NCBI GenBank assembly: GCA_016287755.1
Contig: JAEEWT010000006.1
Coordinates: 62,001-126,000 of the forward strand
Direction: 5' to 3'
DNA: 64,000 nucleotides
Source: Prevotella sp.
GTDB taxonomy: Bacteria > Bacteroidota > Bacteroidia > Bacteroidales > Bacteroidaceae
A program made the position numbers and the translations under genes. Position 1 is the first letter of the stretch. Every line of letters begins with the position of its first letter. This document shows positions 7,051 through 16,654 of this stretch, one piece after another. The notes below the pieces were generated by a model, which was not told where the DNA came from, did not search any database, and saw nothing but the letters and a program-made list of their open reading frames with translations.

Positions 7051-9059
7051 TATTCTTCTGGTATTAAGGTGATAATCTCCTTGATGGACATGCACTTGTC
7101 ATCGCATTCCTTCGCACGGTGGTTCTCAAGGATGGTGCGGGCGGCATCCTGCATGGCAGGGAAGCCTGTACGGGTAAGCTGGTTGGCGTAGATAACCACG
7201 TTTACACCACGCTCCTTGAATTCAGCCTCAGTAACGGTATTGAAACTGGTTGGCACAACCACTATAGGCGTGGTGCTGTTCTTCTCGCGGAACTTCTCGA
7301 CAAATTCAAATATCTCTGCAGGATCCTTCTTGCGGCTGTGGATCATGATGGCATCGGCACCTGCTTCGCTGAAGGCGAAAGCCCTTTCAAGAGCATCTTC
7401 CATACCACGCTCGAGGATAAGGCTCTCAATTCGGGCACAGATCATAAACTCCTTGGTCTTCTGCGCATGCTTGCCAGCTCGGATCTTGGCACAGAAGTTC
7501 TCTATAGAGTCCTGTGTCTGCTTCACCTCGGTGCCGAACAGGGAGTTCTTCTTCAGACCGGTCTTGTCCTCGATAATCACCATGGATACTCCCATGCGTT
7601 CCAAAGAGCGGACCGTATAGACGAAGTGTTCCGTCAGGCCACCCGTGTCACCATCGAAGATGATGGGCTTGGTGGTCACTTCCATGATGTCATCAATGGT
7701 ACGGAAGCGGCTGGTCATGTCAACCAGCTCAATGTCGGGCTTGCCCTTTGCGGTGGAGTCGCAAAGGCTGCTGATCCACATCGCATCGAACTGGTATGTC
7801 TTGCCGTCCTGGAGCACCTTGGTCTTCTCAACGATCAGACCGGTGATACCGCTATGGGCCTCCATGGCGGTTACAAGCCCCTTCATATTGATAAGCTTTC
7901 TCAGGCGACCTCTGCGGATGTCAGGCATGGAGGCCTCTGCTCGGTGTTTGGCATCCAGTTCCTTATACTTGGGGTCGTTGCTGTAGGGGTATTCCACCAG
8001 CTTGCCACCATATTCTGCGAGAACTTCGCAGACCTCCTGACGGATGGGCAGTTGGAAGCCCTCCTTCCAGTCATCACCGTGAACCACGTAGTCAGGTTTC
8101 AAGGCTTCCAGGTTCTCCCTGTAGGAAAGCGTCTTCTGCTCGACAACTTTTTCCACGCCGGCCATATTGCTGAACAATGCCTTGCGCTCCTCATAGGGAA
8201 TCAGGGGATAGCGCTTGTAGCTGGCTACAGCCTCGTCACTCAATATACCGATGATCAGACGACCAAGGCGGCGGGCCTTGTTGATGATGGCTACATGACC
8301 GGAATGGATGTACTCGGCAGAAAAGCACATATAGACCGTGCGCTCATTGATCTCTGCTACTCGCTTGCTGACAACCTCAAGGTCTTCAGGGGTGTCGATC
8401 TCAGCACATAGCATATCCTTGACATCGCAGGGATAGATCTTACATTTGTCGCTAACCTCGTTGAAGGCATTCTCGGCATAGCACTTGCGGTTGTCATTCT
8501 CACAGTACTCCTCTATCTTCTTCAGCCATACAAGCCAGTCTTCTTTCTTGATCTTATATAGGGGCTGGGCGGCCATGGCGTCATCGAAGAACTCGATGCC
8601 GACTTTCGCAATCTGGTTGTTTTTGATAACGGCCTTAAAGTCCTTCTCAGGAAGGGGAAGCGTGCTACTGACTGCCATGCAGCTCACAGGGCTGTCACTC
8701 ACAGACTCCAGAACCAGACTCTCGAACACCAGGTCACCGTGCATCAGGATAATATCGTCATCCTTCAAGGCCTCCTTGGCACAGTAGATGGAGTAGATAT
8801 AGTTCGTCTCCGCGTACATCGGATTGTTGACAAAGGTGAAATTAATAGGTAAGTGCAGCTTGTCGCAGTAGTCAACAAGAACCTGGTCGTAATAGCCTGT
8901 TGTCATTACGACTTCCTCAATACCAAATGACACCAACTGACGGAGCTGACGGCTCAGGATGGTGTTCTTGAACGATATCTCGGTCATGCACTTGGGGTGC
9001 TCCTTTGTTATTACACCCATGCGGTGGCCGAGGCCTGAGTTTAAGATTAATGCTTTCAT
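7050..9059 (-). CDS. Trifunctional NTP transferase / cytidylyltransferase / phosphoenolpyruvate mutase
   Basis: This 669-aa protein has three domains. Residues 1-230 are a MobA/RfbA-fold nucleotidyltransferase (MKALILNSGLGHRMG at the N-terminus), like PntC-type phosphonate cytidylyltransferases. Residues about 240-370 are a second, unrelated nucleotidylyltransferase fold with the HxGH motif (YIHSGHVAIINKARRLG, 252-255). Residues about 385-660 are PEP mutase with the diagnostic EDKTGLKKNS (497-506), matching EDKxxxKxNS. PEP mutase forms the C-P bond; the transferase domains probably make a CMP-phosphonate donor. I chose ATG 9059; the TTG at 9074 is less likely. It is the first phosphonate gene in the transcript. 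Confidence 0.9.
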   Translation of the reverse strand: MKALILNSGLGHRMGVITKEHPKCMTEISFKNTILSRQLRQLVSFGIEEVVMTTGYYDQVLVDYCDKLHLPINFTFVNNPMYAETNYIYSIYCAKEALKDDDIILMHGDLVFESLVLESVSDSPVSCMAVSSTLPLPEKDFKAVIKNNQIAKVGIEFFDDAMAAQPLYKIKKEDWLVWLKKIEEYCENDNRKCYAENAFNEVSDKCKIYPCDVKDMLCAEIDTPEDLEVVSKRVAEINERTVYMCFSAEYIHSGHVAIINKARRLGRLIIGILSDEAVASYKRYPLIPYEERKALFSNMAGVEKVVEQKTLSYRENLEALKPDYVVHGDDWKEGFQLPIRQEVCEVLAEYGGKLVEYPYSNDPKYKELDAKHRAEASMPDIRRGRLRKLINMKGLVTAMEAHSGITGLIVEKTKVLQDGKTYQFDAMWISSLCDSTAKGKPDIELVDMTSRFRTIDDIMEVTTKPIIFDGDTGGLTEHFVYTVRSLERMGVSMVIIEDKTGLKKNSLFGTEVKQTQDSIENFCAKIRAGKHAQKTKEFMICARIESLILERGMEDALERAFAFSEAGADAIMIHSRKKDPAEIFEFVEKFREKNSTTPIVVVPTSFNTVTEAEFKERGVNVVIYANQLTRTGFPAMQDAARTILENHRAKECDDKCMSIKEIITLIPEE

Positions 9060-9103
9060 TATACTAATTATCAATCTATTAACCTAATATCCAGAATAAA
9101 TAT

Positions 9104-10120
9104 TTATTGTTTCATTATATGATATAACGACCTTGCAAGACTAAGAATCGGAGAAAACAACTTAAAAGAATAATAGTTATATTCCATCAATCTTAATGAT
9201 GAATAATTCCATTTTATAGCATCCCAATACTGACGATAATTATTGAGTTCCTTAATCGTTGAATCAAACCTATCTTTGTCATTGTGGTCAGCTGCGATAC
9301 CCACTATTTTATATAAACTCTTAACTTTGTACTCACAGGTGATATCATGACACTCTTGGTCTCGTTTTTCAAAGAAATGAATAATTCCATTGATTGATTC
9401 TAATCGTTGGTCTTGCAAATAATAATAATCAAGATATTTCGTCATGTATGAATCCCCATTTTCACGATTATAATGATAAATAAATGCATCAAGCCCATCA
9501 ACTTTTGAGGCATAGTAAAACAAAAAAACTGTCATGTATAAATCCTCGTCCATATTTACCCCTTCTCGCAACATTATACCGTTCTCTATGAATAAAGAGG
9601 TCCGAATAAGCCTTCGCCATAAAGAATGGCTCAAACCTTGACGTAATAATTGTTTTAATGCTGTTTCTTTATCAGCTTTCCATCCACCATCTGGGTATTC
9701 AACTGTACAATCGGGCAAATGAAAATAGGCACGGGCTGTAACAATGTCAGCATTAGTTTCTTGCTGCCTATTTACCAATAGCTCAACAGAAGTAATCTCA
9801 ACCCAATCATCTGAATCAACAAAAAACACGAAATCTCCTGAGGCATGTTCAACCAATGAATTACGAACAGCAGAGATACCCCTATTATGGCTATGGTGAA
9901 TTATCTTCACCTGATTAATTCTCTGAGGATACTTTACTAAAACGTCCCCCAACACTTGAATACTATTGTCAGGAGAACAATCATCAACGAAGACATACTC
10001 TAAGTTCTCGTATGTCTGTTCAAATAGACTAATGGCACAACGTTCAATATACTTTTCTACGCCATAAACTGGAACGAGAATACTTACTAATGGTCTTAAC
10101 TTCTTCATTCTACAAATCAT
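9104..10120 (-). CDS. Family 2 glycosyltransferase
   Basis: This 338-aa GT-A glycosyltransferase has the N-terminal VSILVPVYGVEKYIERCAIS, the DDCSPDNS segment and the metal-binding VDSDDWVE, all typical of GT2 enzymes that build surface polysaccharides. No membrane segment is visible. A second in-frame ATG at 10108 (MKKLRPLVS) is a plausible alternative start. It lies between the phosphonate genes and a GT8-like gene on the same strand. Donor and acceptor sugars cannot be predicted. Confidence 0.88.
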   Translation of the reverse strand: MICRMKKLRPLVSILVPVYGVEKYIERCAISLFEQTYENLEYVFVDDCSPDNSIQVLGDVLVKYPQRINQVKIIHHSHNRGISAVRNSLVEHASGDFVFFVDSDDWVEITSVELLVNRQQETNADIVTARAYFHLPDCTVEYPDGGWKADKETALKQLLRQGLSHSLWRRLIRTSLFIENGIMLREGVNMDEDLYMTVFLFYYASKVDGLDAFIYHYNRENGDSYMTKYLDYYYLQDQRLESINGIIHFFEKRDQECHDITCEYKVKSLYKIVGIAADHNDKDRFDSTIKELNNYRQYWDAIKWNYSSLRLMEYNYYSFKLFSPILSLARSLYHIMKQ

Positions 10121-10167
10121 CTAAGTTCTTGCTGGGAAATAAGAATCATGTTCAAGAACCATCGATC

Positions 10168-11154
10168 TTATATTCTAGTGATACTTAACAAAGCAGTCAT
10201 AATGGATTGAATCCTATTATACCTGTTTCGTTTATGATAATACCAATAACGTAACACTGTGTAAAGATGTGTCTTTCGAAAAAGGATCTCATCGCCAGAG
10301 ATGAGCATAGTTAACTCACCGATACCAGATAAAGGATCCTTAATCAATTTCGTATAAAACTCGTTATTTACATTATCCAAATCTTCCTTCAACGAATTGA
10401 ATGAAGATGCAGAATTCAAAAAATAAGGATTTGTTATATTATTATTATCGGATACTAAATAATGACAGATTCTTGCATCCTTCATATACCTAATACCGCG
10501 AATGAGCTGCACATTCCATCTATCATCGAGTTTTTTAATGATGCGTCCCATCTGGCTGTTAACCTTCATGGCAGAAGGCTGATCCTTTGGCATCCCTTTA
10601 TCGTTCCCTTTCTTCCATTCATCAAGCCACATCTCATAAAAGCGATGTGCAATATCATCATCTTTCACGTACATGAGACCACAATTAAATAGGACAGCAT
10701 CATCTTCTACTGTATACCCTATAACCTTGCACTGGTCCAGATAAAACTTAAAATACCCATTTGGACTATTTGAAAAGTCAAGATGTGAGTCTCGAACAGC
10801 TGCTATAGATGCTTCAACTTGATCTATTTCATATAAAGGTTTTATAATGATTGTATCCGTATCAATATACAAAAAATCACCTTTTACATATTGTCGCGCT
10901 CCACATTTGACAAGCCTTGATCTGTCATGAGCACTGATATTGCTTTCTAGTGGAACTACCACATACTCATCAACATTCTTGAGTATTTTCCGACGATTAT
11001 CATCCATCAAGCGATCCGTCTGGTCATCTACCAGTAGAACGACGTGACAGTCTGGCATATAATACTTCGCCGAAGTGATAGAGATGTGAGCCATCTCAAG
11101 ATAGTTATCTTCTGGTGAACTAACAAGTACATATAATAGTTTTGTTTTCATCAT
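10168..11154 (-). CDS. GT8-like glycosyltransferase
   Basis: This 328-aa protein has a nucleotide-diphospho-sugar transferase fold: N-terminal LLYVLVSSPEDNYLEMAHIS, then VKGDFLYIDTDTIIIKPL with the DxD-type metal motif DTD, and VLFNCGLMYVKDD. This resembles family GT8 or related Gnt1/glycogenin-like enzymes. The C-terminal 60 residues are basic with no clear membrane anchor. The start is MM, and either ATG (11154 or 11151) may be used. It is part of the minus-strand polysaccharide operon. Substrate unknown. Confidence 0.75.
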   Translation of the reverse strand: MMKTKLLYVLVSSPEDNYLEMAHISITSAKYYMPDCHVVLLVDDQTDRLMDDNRRKILKNVDEYVVVPLESNISAHDRSRLVKCGARQYVKGDFLYIDTDTIIIKPLYEIDQVEASIAAVRDSHLDFSNSPNGYFKFYLDQCKVIGYTVEDDAVLFNCGLMYVKDDDIAHRFYEMWLDEWKKGNDKGMPKDQPSAMKVNSQMGRIIKKLDDRWNVQLIRGIRYMKDARICHYLVSDNNNITNPYFLNSASSFNSLKEDLDNVNNEFYTKLIKDPLSGIGELTMLISGDEILFRKTHLYTVLRYWYYHKRNRYNRIQSIMTALLSITRI

Positions 11155-11199
11155 AAAATTATAGTAATAAGGACTAACAAGAAAAGAACGTTGGTTCTA

Positions 11200-12495
11200 T
11201 TAGGATAATAGTTTCTTCATATCATCAATTATGTTCTTACTTGCATGAAAACCTTTTATGCCAACTTTTTCCATCATTGCAATTCTCTCATTATTTAACG
11301 GGTCGTTCTGGTTAAGAACAACATCCTCAAGGGTTCTAGCTAATTCATCTACATTATAAACCTTGTAGAGGCTTTTCATTATTTCAACATTTGTTGGTGC
11401 ATATTCTCCAGCATTTTTGTTCAGCATATGAATAATAGGCATCTCAGTAGGTAAAAACTCGGCTAAAAAAGCGCCGCAGTCAGTAATCATACACTTTGAA
11501 TTCTTGAAAATATCAAAATAATTACCATCCTCATAAACAACTCCGATCTTACTCCATTCGCTAAAATATGCATCTATATCCTTTTGATCCATACCCACTT
11601 CTGCTAAAGAAAGCTTAAACCTAGGATGAGGTTTGAATACCCAGTCTATCTCAGGATGGAGTTTTGCCCAATTCAAAAGAAATTGCCCAGACCAAAAAAA
11701 AGTCCCATATCTTAATGAGGATTGTGTGAGACTGTGGTGTGGAGCATATATTACACTTCTATGAGTATAATCCTGAGAATGATAATCAGCATATACATCC
11801 AGCTTAGGATGACCATCAATTGAAACTAAATTATTGATCTTAAAAGGACAGGCGGATGAAAAATACCTTATATATGTTTCATTAAAACAATAGTATTTGA
11901 TAACTAAACTGTAAAAATCTAAAAGATGGCTTTTAGCAACGACATAAGGATCTTCTATCGCATATGAAACATAGAAAGGAAGAGCAAAGTCTGATACGAC
12001 TGGAATATCTTGATTGGAATATATATACCAAGGCTGCTGATAAAAAACAATATCTGGCGAAAACTGCTTTAATTCAACACCTTCTTTTGATGTTTCATCC
12101 CAACCAACCTCTACATTCTTAGCAACACTATAAAAGAATTCCAAAATGTGTTTATAGGATAGTCGATTGTGCAAGTTCTTGACATTTGTGACAACGATGA
12201 AGGGGAAGAACTCTTCACTTTTCAAGAGTTCATCATACAAAGGCTGCATATTCCATTTTGCTGGCTCTGAAACCAAGAAACACACTCTTAACTTCCTTTT
12301 TTTGTGTTCTTCTTTCAGCCTAGATAGGACTGTCAAATAATTATGCTTAATTCTAGGGTAATCATTTAAGTATTGCATAAAGCATGAACCTCCGCACGTT
12401 CTTATCATGGCTACTTGTTCCTTGATGCTACGCTCCTTGATAAGCCATCGAAAAGCATTGGTGTATGTTTTTGCAAATTGTATATATTTATTCAT
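11200..12495 (-). CDS. TagB/TagF-like CDP-glycerol glycerophosphotransferase family protein
   Basis: This 431-aa protein carries the hallmarks of the Glyphos_transf family in its C-terminal half: VIYAPHHSL, DWVFKPHPRF and CMITDCGAFLAEFLPTEMPIIHM. Family members polymerise or transfer glycerol- or ribitol-phosphate from CDP-activated donors onto membrane-associated acceptors, and homologues occur in capsule loci of Gram-negative bacteria. Together with LicD and the phosphonate genes it suggests a glycan rich in phospho- or phosphono-substituents. The first 130 residues are not recognisable. No CDP-glycerol synthesis gene is in the window. Confidence 0.75.
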   Translation of the reverse strand: MNKYIQFAKTYTNAFRWLIKERSIKEQVAMIRTCGGSCFMQYLNDYPRIKHNYLTVLSRLKEEHKKRKLRVCFLVSEPAKWNMQPLYDELLKSEEFFPFIVVTNVKNLHNRLSYKHILEFFYSVAKNVEVGWDETSKEGVELKQFSPDIVFYQQPWYIYSNQDIPVVSDFALPFYVSYAIEDPYVVAKSHLLDFYSLVIKYYCFNETYIRYFSSACPFKINNLVSIDGHPKLDVYADYHSQDYTHRSVIYAPHHSLTQSSLRYGTFFWSGQFLLNWAKLHPEIDWVFKPHPRFKLSLAEVGMDQKDIDAYFSEWSKIGVVYEDGNYFDIFKNSKCMITDCGAFLAEFLPTEMPIIHMLNKNAGEYAPTNVEIMKSLYKVYNVDELARTLEDVVLNQNDPLNNERIAMMEKVGIKGFHASKNIIDDMKKLLS

Positions 12496-12536
12496 CTATT
12501 ACTAATTCCTTAGATAACAAATGACACTATAACTTA

Positions 12537-13487
12537 TTATCTAAAACCTATCACTTTACTAACTTTACCTCCACAAAATCTATCACCTATGTAGCAAATA
12601 AAAAGACTTAAAAGGACAACGATTGCAGAATTAATAGGATATGGAACTGCGTTGAGGATTGTTACATACCTTAGCACCATAATATGGCACAAATAAATGC
12701 CAAACGAATAATCACCAATCACACGTATCAAACTATTCCTATACTCGCACCCTTTTTGCAGAATAGAGTAGATTATGAGCAAGAACAAGCTACTTGTCAG
12801 ATAAGATGACAATTTGACCTGAGATCCACAATTAACCTCGCCAAGTAATAGCCAACCATAGCCCTCTGCCATCTGAAAGAGTATAGAAACAAGATAGAAG
12901 ATCATTAACACCTTTAGTGAGTACTCTTTTTTTATAATTCCGTTTCCCAATAGCAAACCCAAATAATAAAAAGTAAACCAACCTAAACAAGAATCAACCC
13001 ATATCAAATTTATATGCGAATTCAACTGGGTTCCTGTCAACAACCAGTAATACTTAAACACTATCACAGAAACAGGAGCAATAAGCCACCCAAGATGGCA
13101 GAATTTAGATTTTGCCAACTTCCCCATTAAAGGTGTAAGCAAAACGAATTGTATATAAACAAAGATGTAGTATAAGGGCGCTGCTGCTTTAGCCGTAATA
13201 AGATTATTTGGAAGTTTGCCAATATTCTTTGATGACAAAGTATATAATACTGTCCAGATTAAATAGGGAATAAGAACTCTTTTAATACGTTTCTTGTAAA
13301 ATGAGATCCAATTATCATTATCTATCTTAGTGAGAAATCCTGATAAGAACAGGAATGTAGCTACTGCATAATTTATAAATGGTCTGCAAAACACTTGATA
13401 CATTCCAGAAGGGGTCGTGTGAATCATGACCACTGCTATTATAGCAAGTGCCCTAATTAACTGAATCGTGTTGTTCTTTTGTAACAT
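12537..13487 (-). CDS. Acyltransferase family 3 membrane protein
   Basis: This 316-aa integral membrane protein has about ten hydrophobic segments and the family-3 acyltransferase start (IQLIRALAIIAVVMIHTTPSG, with the conserved His about residue 23) plus FLFLSGFLT and FYKKRIKRVLIPYLIW. These enzymes O-acetylate (or otherwise acylate) exported glycans or lipid-linked sugars. It is the first gene of the minus-strand polysaccharide run visible here; its upstream side is a repeat-rich gap. The acyl group and acceptor are unknown. Confidence 0.85.
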   Translation of the reverse strand: MLQKNNTIQLIRALAIIAVVMIHTTPSGMYQVFCRPFINYAVATFLFLSGFLTKIDNDNWISFYKKRIKRVLIPYLIWTVLYTLSSKNIGKLPNNLITAKAAAPLYYIFVYIQFVLLTPLMGKLAKSKFCHLGWLIAPVSVIVFKYYWLLTGTQLNSHINLIWVDSCLGWFTFYYLGLLLGNGIIKKEYSLKVLMIFYLVSILFQMAEGYGWLLLGEVNCGSQVKLSSYLTSSLFLLIIYSILQKGCEYRNSLIRVIGDYSFGIYLCHIMVLRYVTILNAVPYPINSAIVVLLSLFICYIGDRFCGGKVSKVIGFR

Positions 13488-13887
13488 AGTAACATTGATG
13501 GCAGGATCAGGTACCTGGCATCGCTGATATCTTAACTGAACTGTTATTCATTGATAATTATAGAATCTATATAGGTGGCCCGAAAACGGAACGATTATTG
13601 TTTTATCGTCACACAGAATTATCAAGTTGAAAATTGAAAGTTGAAAGTTGAAAGTTAACTCCGTTGACTTTTGTCACAACTCGGCCAAACATGCTAGCAC
13701 GATGGCTCTCGCTGCTCCAAAAGTTGAAAATTATTAGGTCACACAGATCGCACAGATCGCACAGATCGCACAGATTTATGGGGTCTGCTGCGCAGAGAAA
13801 TTGAACAAAATCTGATTCAAATCTAACAAATCTATTGCTAAATATTTAAGAGTAAACTGTGTTTTATGGTTTATAACACTAATATTC
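13488..13887. repeat. Repeat-rich intergenic island I
   Basis: This 400-bp gap has no gene. It holds a 7-bp-period array (13625-13656, TTGAAAA-type units), a palindromic module running from TTTTGTCACAACTCGGCC (13669) to GGCTCTCGCTGCTCC (13718), a second short heptad stretch (13720-13733), a 9-bp-period array of CACAGATCG (about 13740-13778), and a GAAATTGAACAAAATCTG module (13799-13816). The same modules recur in other gaps in different combinations and orientations (16.7-17.0, 20.2-20.9, 23.6-24.0 and 24.6-24.7 kb). Confidence 0.85.
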
Positions 13888-16185
13888 TTATTGTTTTAGT
13901 GAAGAGAAAAGATTGTCTATTAGATACGAGTCCTCACCGTGTCTATCATTATAACCGTGGTGATAGTCTTCATAATATTCTTCAGCCCTGCTCTCAATAT
14001 AATCATTGTAGGCATTGTAAGCTTTTTCAATATCTTCTGTAACAGGCTCATATTCCAATTCTGGAATGTATTCGCAAAGCTTATGTACTATATCATTCAG
14101 TTCTTCTAAATCATCATCACTTGTATTGTCCAGATCTTGTTTTAGGTATTCAACAGCCATTGAACAAAACTCTTCGGATTCAATGTATTCAACATAATCA
14201 GGAAAAACTTTTTCTACCGATTCTACAAAACACAATAGATCCGCACTATCCATAATTCTATATAAATAGTTCTCAAAGAGAAGATCCATGTCAAGATGAA
14301 CTTCGCTAATATTCACTCTATTTAGAAGAGAAAGTTGTGAAGCAAGATTGTCTTCCATGTTATCCGTCATAATATCCATCGTCATCTTTTGCTCAACATA
14401 ACCTGGCATTGTGGACAGCATTGTTTGATAGTCATAATACAACCAACTAAGAACTGCTGTTTTGGACTGTGGACTACGCACATAAGACTCATCCCTCTTC
14501 TCGTCCTTATAATAGAGACTAGTATTGCAACTTCTAAAGCTGTGCCAGCATTTGTCGAATGCATCCACAAAAGAAGAATACAGTTCTACTGGTACGTTGG
14601 CGTGAGGGTTAATGCGACGGTCATCACGAAACACGCCAAAAACTTGCTCTACGAAATATGTATGGTCCAAAAGCAAACGTTTAGTACTTTGATTATCCTT
14701 AATGAAACGAGTTAGTACATCAATTACTCCAGGATTGTAGAAGTCTACATAAAGTCCTTGTACCCCTTTTCTTATCTTGATGAAGTTATCTTGAAGCATC
14801 TTAACTGCTTCTTTCCACAGTTGTTCATCAAGATAGTTCGCTTCTTTATGCACTTCATCAAAAAAGTAATTGTAAGCCTCTTTCCAGTCATCGAACAAAA
14901 CAATCCCGTTCATTGTGCTTAAAACAAGCAATGCTTCTCGTCCAACATCACTAAGACGCTTAAAGGCATCAAGCCACACACTATCAGGATGGTCAAAGAA
15001 ACCTTTTATGGTTTTGTAATAATCATCAGGAGCACAGTGTTCGTGAGCTTTCTTACCAAGAAACGTCTCAATAATCCGTGGGCTAAAATGATTATGGTCT
15101 ATTATCTTTAGATAGTTCTTGTCTTTCAATAAAGCGTTAATATATGACTGTGGGATTTCATTGGCCACAAGATGATTATATAGGATCTGTGCTCGCACGA
15201 ATCGAGTATATTTACCCATGTCAACTATACACTTAGACATTTCTAAACCCTGTCCATCATTGAAGCGGGCATAATGAATAAGTCCTTGTTGTAATATGTA
15301 TTCACGTGTCGTTAGAATCAGCAACTTGTCTTTCTTTTGCTGGCATGCTTTTATGAATTTTACTATTCTGTTGTCAAAATTCTTTTCTCCGTCTTCAAAA
15401 GCTATCCTTCCCATGAAATCATCAAAGAAGAACACTTGTCTTCTGCCTTCCTGCATCACTCCTACCAAATCGTCTATTTGGCTATCAGTATAATAAAAAT
15501 CTTCATATTGATCGATGTTTGTTAATGTAGTAAACTTATCAGATAAAAGATTTATGACCAACATCCTTGCAAGTGTAGTTTTTCCAATACCCGGCTCACC
15601 AGAAATGACAACATATCGGTTTTTAAGCAATTTATTAAGTGCTTCACCAAAACTGTCATTCATCACGTAAGTCTTTACTGTTTCTTCAATTTCATGACGT
15701 TCAAATTCCGTCCAATTGATAACATTTTTCTTTAATATGCTGAACAAAATGGATGTACTAGTAAGCCAAAGTTTATAATATTGTTGTTCAACTGTAGGAT
15801 ATAATGCAAGTATCTTGTTCAAGTCTTGCTTGCCTAATATATCATTCTCATTCTTTATATAAGGAGCAAATAAGGTTATTATTTCCTGCTTGTTAGCAGG
15901 AGTCAAGTCAACAGATGTTGTGAGCATATATCGTTGTGGATTCAGTCTTTTAACCTTATCCACCTCCTTCTTTAGCTTTGATATCAGCTCATTGTACTCC
16001 TTATAGCGTTTTGCTTGAACTATTACGATACCTCCTTTACCATGTGTATAGCGCAAATCAATACCGCCATCTCTCCCTTCTGCAAAATTAGCCAAATCAA
16101 GTCCTTCATGTTTGTTAATCAAGTCTCGGCAGAAGCACTCGAATTCATACGCGCTTAAAAGATTCCTAAAATCATAATTCACCAT
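13888..16185 (-). CDS. Mrr-like nuclease fused to STAND-type NTPase (defence candidate)
   Basis: This 765-aa protein starts with an Mrr/restriction-endonuclease-like domain (about 1-110): FECFCRDL then GRDGGIDLR (D43) and IVIVQAK (Q57-A-K59), a PD-(D/E)xK-type core. A P-loop NTPase follows, with Walker A GEPGIGKTT (196-204) and Walker B VFFFDDF (251-257), resembling the nSTAND3 class. The rest (about 400-765) is alpha-helical and acidic, a likely sensor region. STAND NTPases with nuclease effectors act in anti-phage defence in other systems; that role is inferred here. It stands alone between repeat-rich gaps, next to a truncated YhcG gene. Confidence 0.85.
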   Translation of the reverse strand: MVNYDFRNLLSAYEFECFCRDLINKHEGLDLANFAEGRDGGIDLRYTHGKGGIVIVQAKRYKEYNELISKLKKEVDKVKRLNPQRYMLTTSVDLTPANKQEIITLFAPYIKNENDILGKQDLNKILALYPTVEQQYYKLWLTSTSILFSILKKNVINWTEFERHEIEETVKTYVMNDSFGEALNKLLKNRYVVISGEPGIGKTTLARMLVINLLSDKFTTLTNIDQYEDFYYTDSQIDDLVGVMQEGRRQVFFFDDFMGRIAFEDGEKNFDNRIVKFIKACQQKKDKLLILTTREYILQQGLIHYARFNDGQGLEMSKCIVDMGKYTRFVRAQILYNHLVANEIPQSYINALLKDKNYLKIIDHNHFSPRIIETFLGKKAHEHCAPDDYYKTIKGFFDHPDSVWLDAFKRLSDVGREALLVLSTMNGIVLFDDWKEAYNYFFDEVHKEANYLDEQLWKEAVKMLQDNFIKIRKGVQGLYVDFYNPGVIDVLTRFIKDNQSTKRLLLDHTYFVEQVFGVFRDDRRINPHANVPVELYSSFVDAFDKCWHSFRSCNTSLYYKDEKRDESYVRSPQSKTAVLSWLYYDYQTMLSTMPGYVEQKMTMDIMTDNMEDNLASQLSLLNRVNISEVHLDMDLLFENYLYRIMDSADLLCFVESVEKVFPDYVEYIESEEFCSMAVEYLKQDLDNTSDDDLEELNDIVHKLCEYIPELEYEPVTEDIEKAYNAYNDYIESRAEEYYEDYHHGYNDRHGEDSYLIDNLFSSLKQ

Positions 16186-16255
16186 GAGAGGATCTGTTTA
16201 AATATGAAGGAATGCTGATGTCAGGAACCTGGCCCTTGGCATCCTACTTGGCATC

Positions 16256-16654
16256 CTAAGTCAACTTGTCTGACGTCTGACATGTTGATGCAGATTTTTC
16301 AGATGTCTGAATAATTGGGGCTGAATTATCAGATATCTGAAAATTTGGATACAGCAGGTAGAATTTACGCATGTTGTTCAGGTTTGGATGGCTGTATCCA
16401 CGCCCTACCTTTGCCCTAAGCAACTTAGCAAGATTCGACAACAATGACGAGCCATACTTAGCACGAGCACCGCCTTGCTGTTCAAACTCTACGATGTATT
16501 GACCTATCTTCCAATATGTATTCTTAATTGTTTGATTAATGCTGATAACCAAGGCCTGCTTGCCTTCTTCTATCACCTGCACAATCTTGTCGGCCAAAGA
16601 TGACAGATCTGGATCAGGTAGTTCAACCTTATAACTATCTATTTCTTTTGACAT
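16256..16654 (-). pseudogene. Truncated DUF1016 (YhcG-like) nuclease remnant
   Basis: This 132-aa ORF matches only the N-terminal DUF1016 domain (INQTIKNTYWKIGQYIVEFEQQGGARAKYGSSLLSNLAKLL, RGYSHPNLNNMRKFYLLYPNF). Full YhcG-like proteins are about 350 aa and continue into a C-terminal PDDEXK nuclease domain. Here the frame stops just after TSDKLT, where intact members continue with a Trp-Ser-His-like motif. The stop falls beside a tandem GGATGCCAAGTA-type 12-bp duplication. I infer loss of the catalytic part by recombination; a stand-alone DNA-binding domain is the alternative. Confidence 0.7.

Noticed and set aside
7119..8411. 430-aa plus-strand ORF opposite the PEP-mutase fusion
   Set aside because: It is antisense to a gene with unmistakable catalytic motifs, and its translation resembles no family I recognise.
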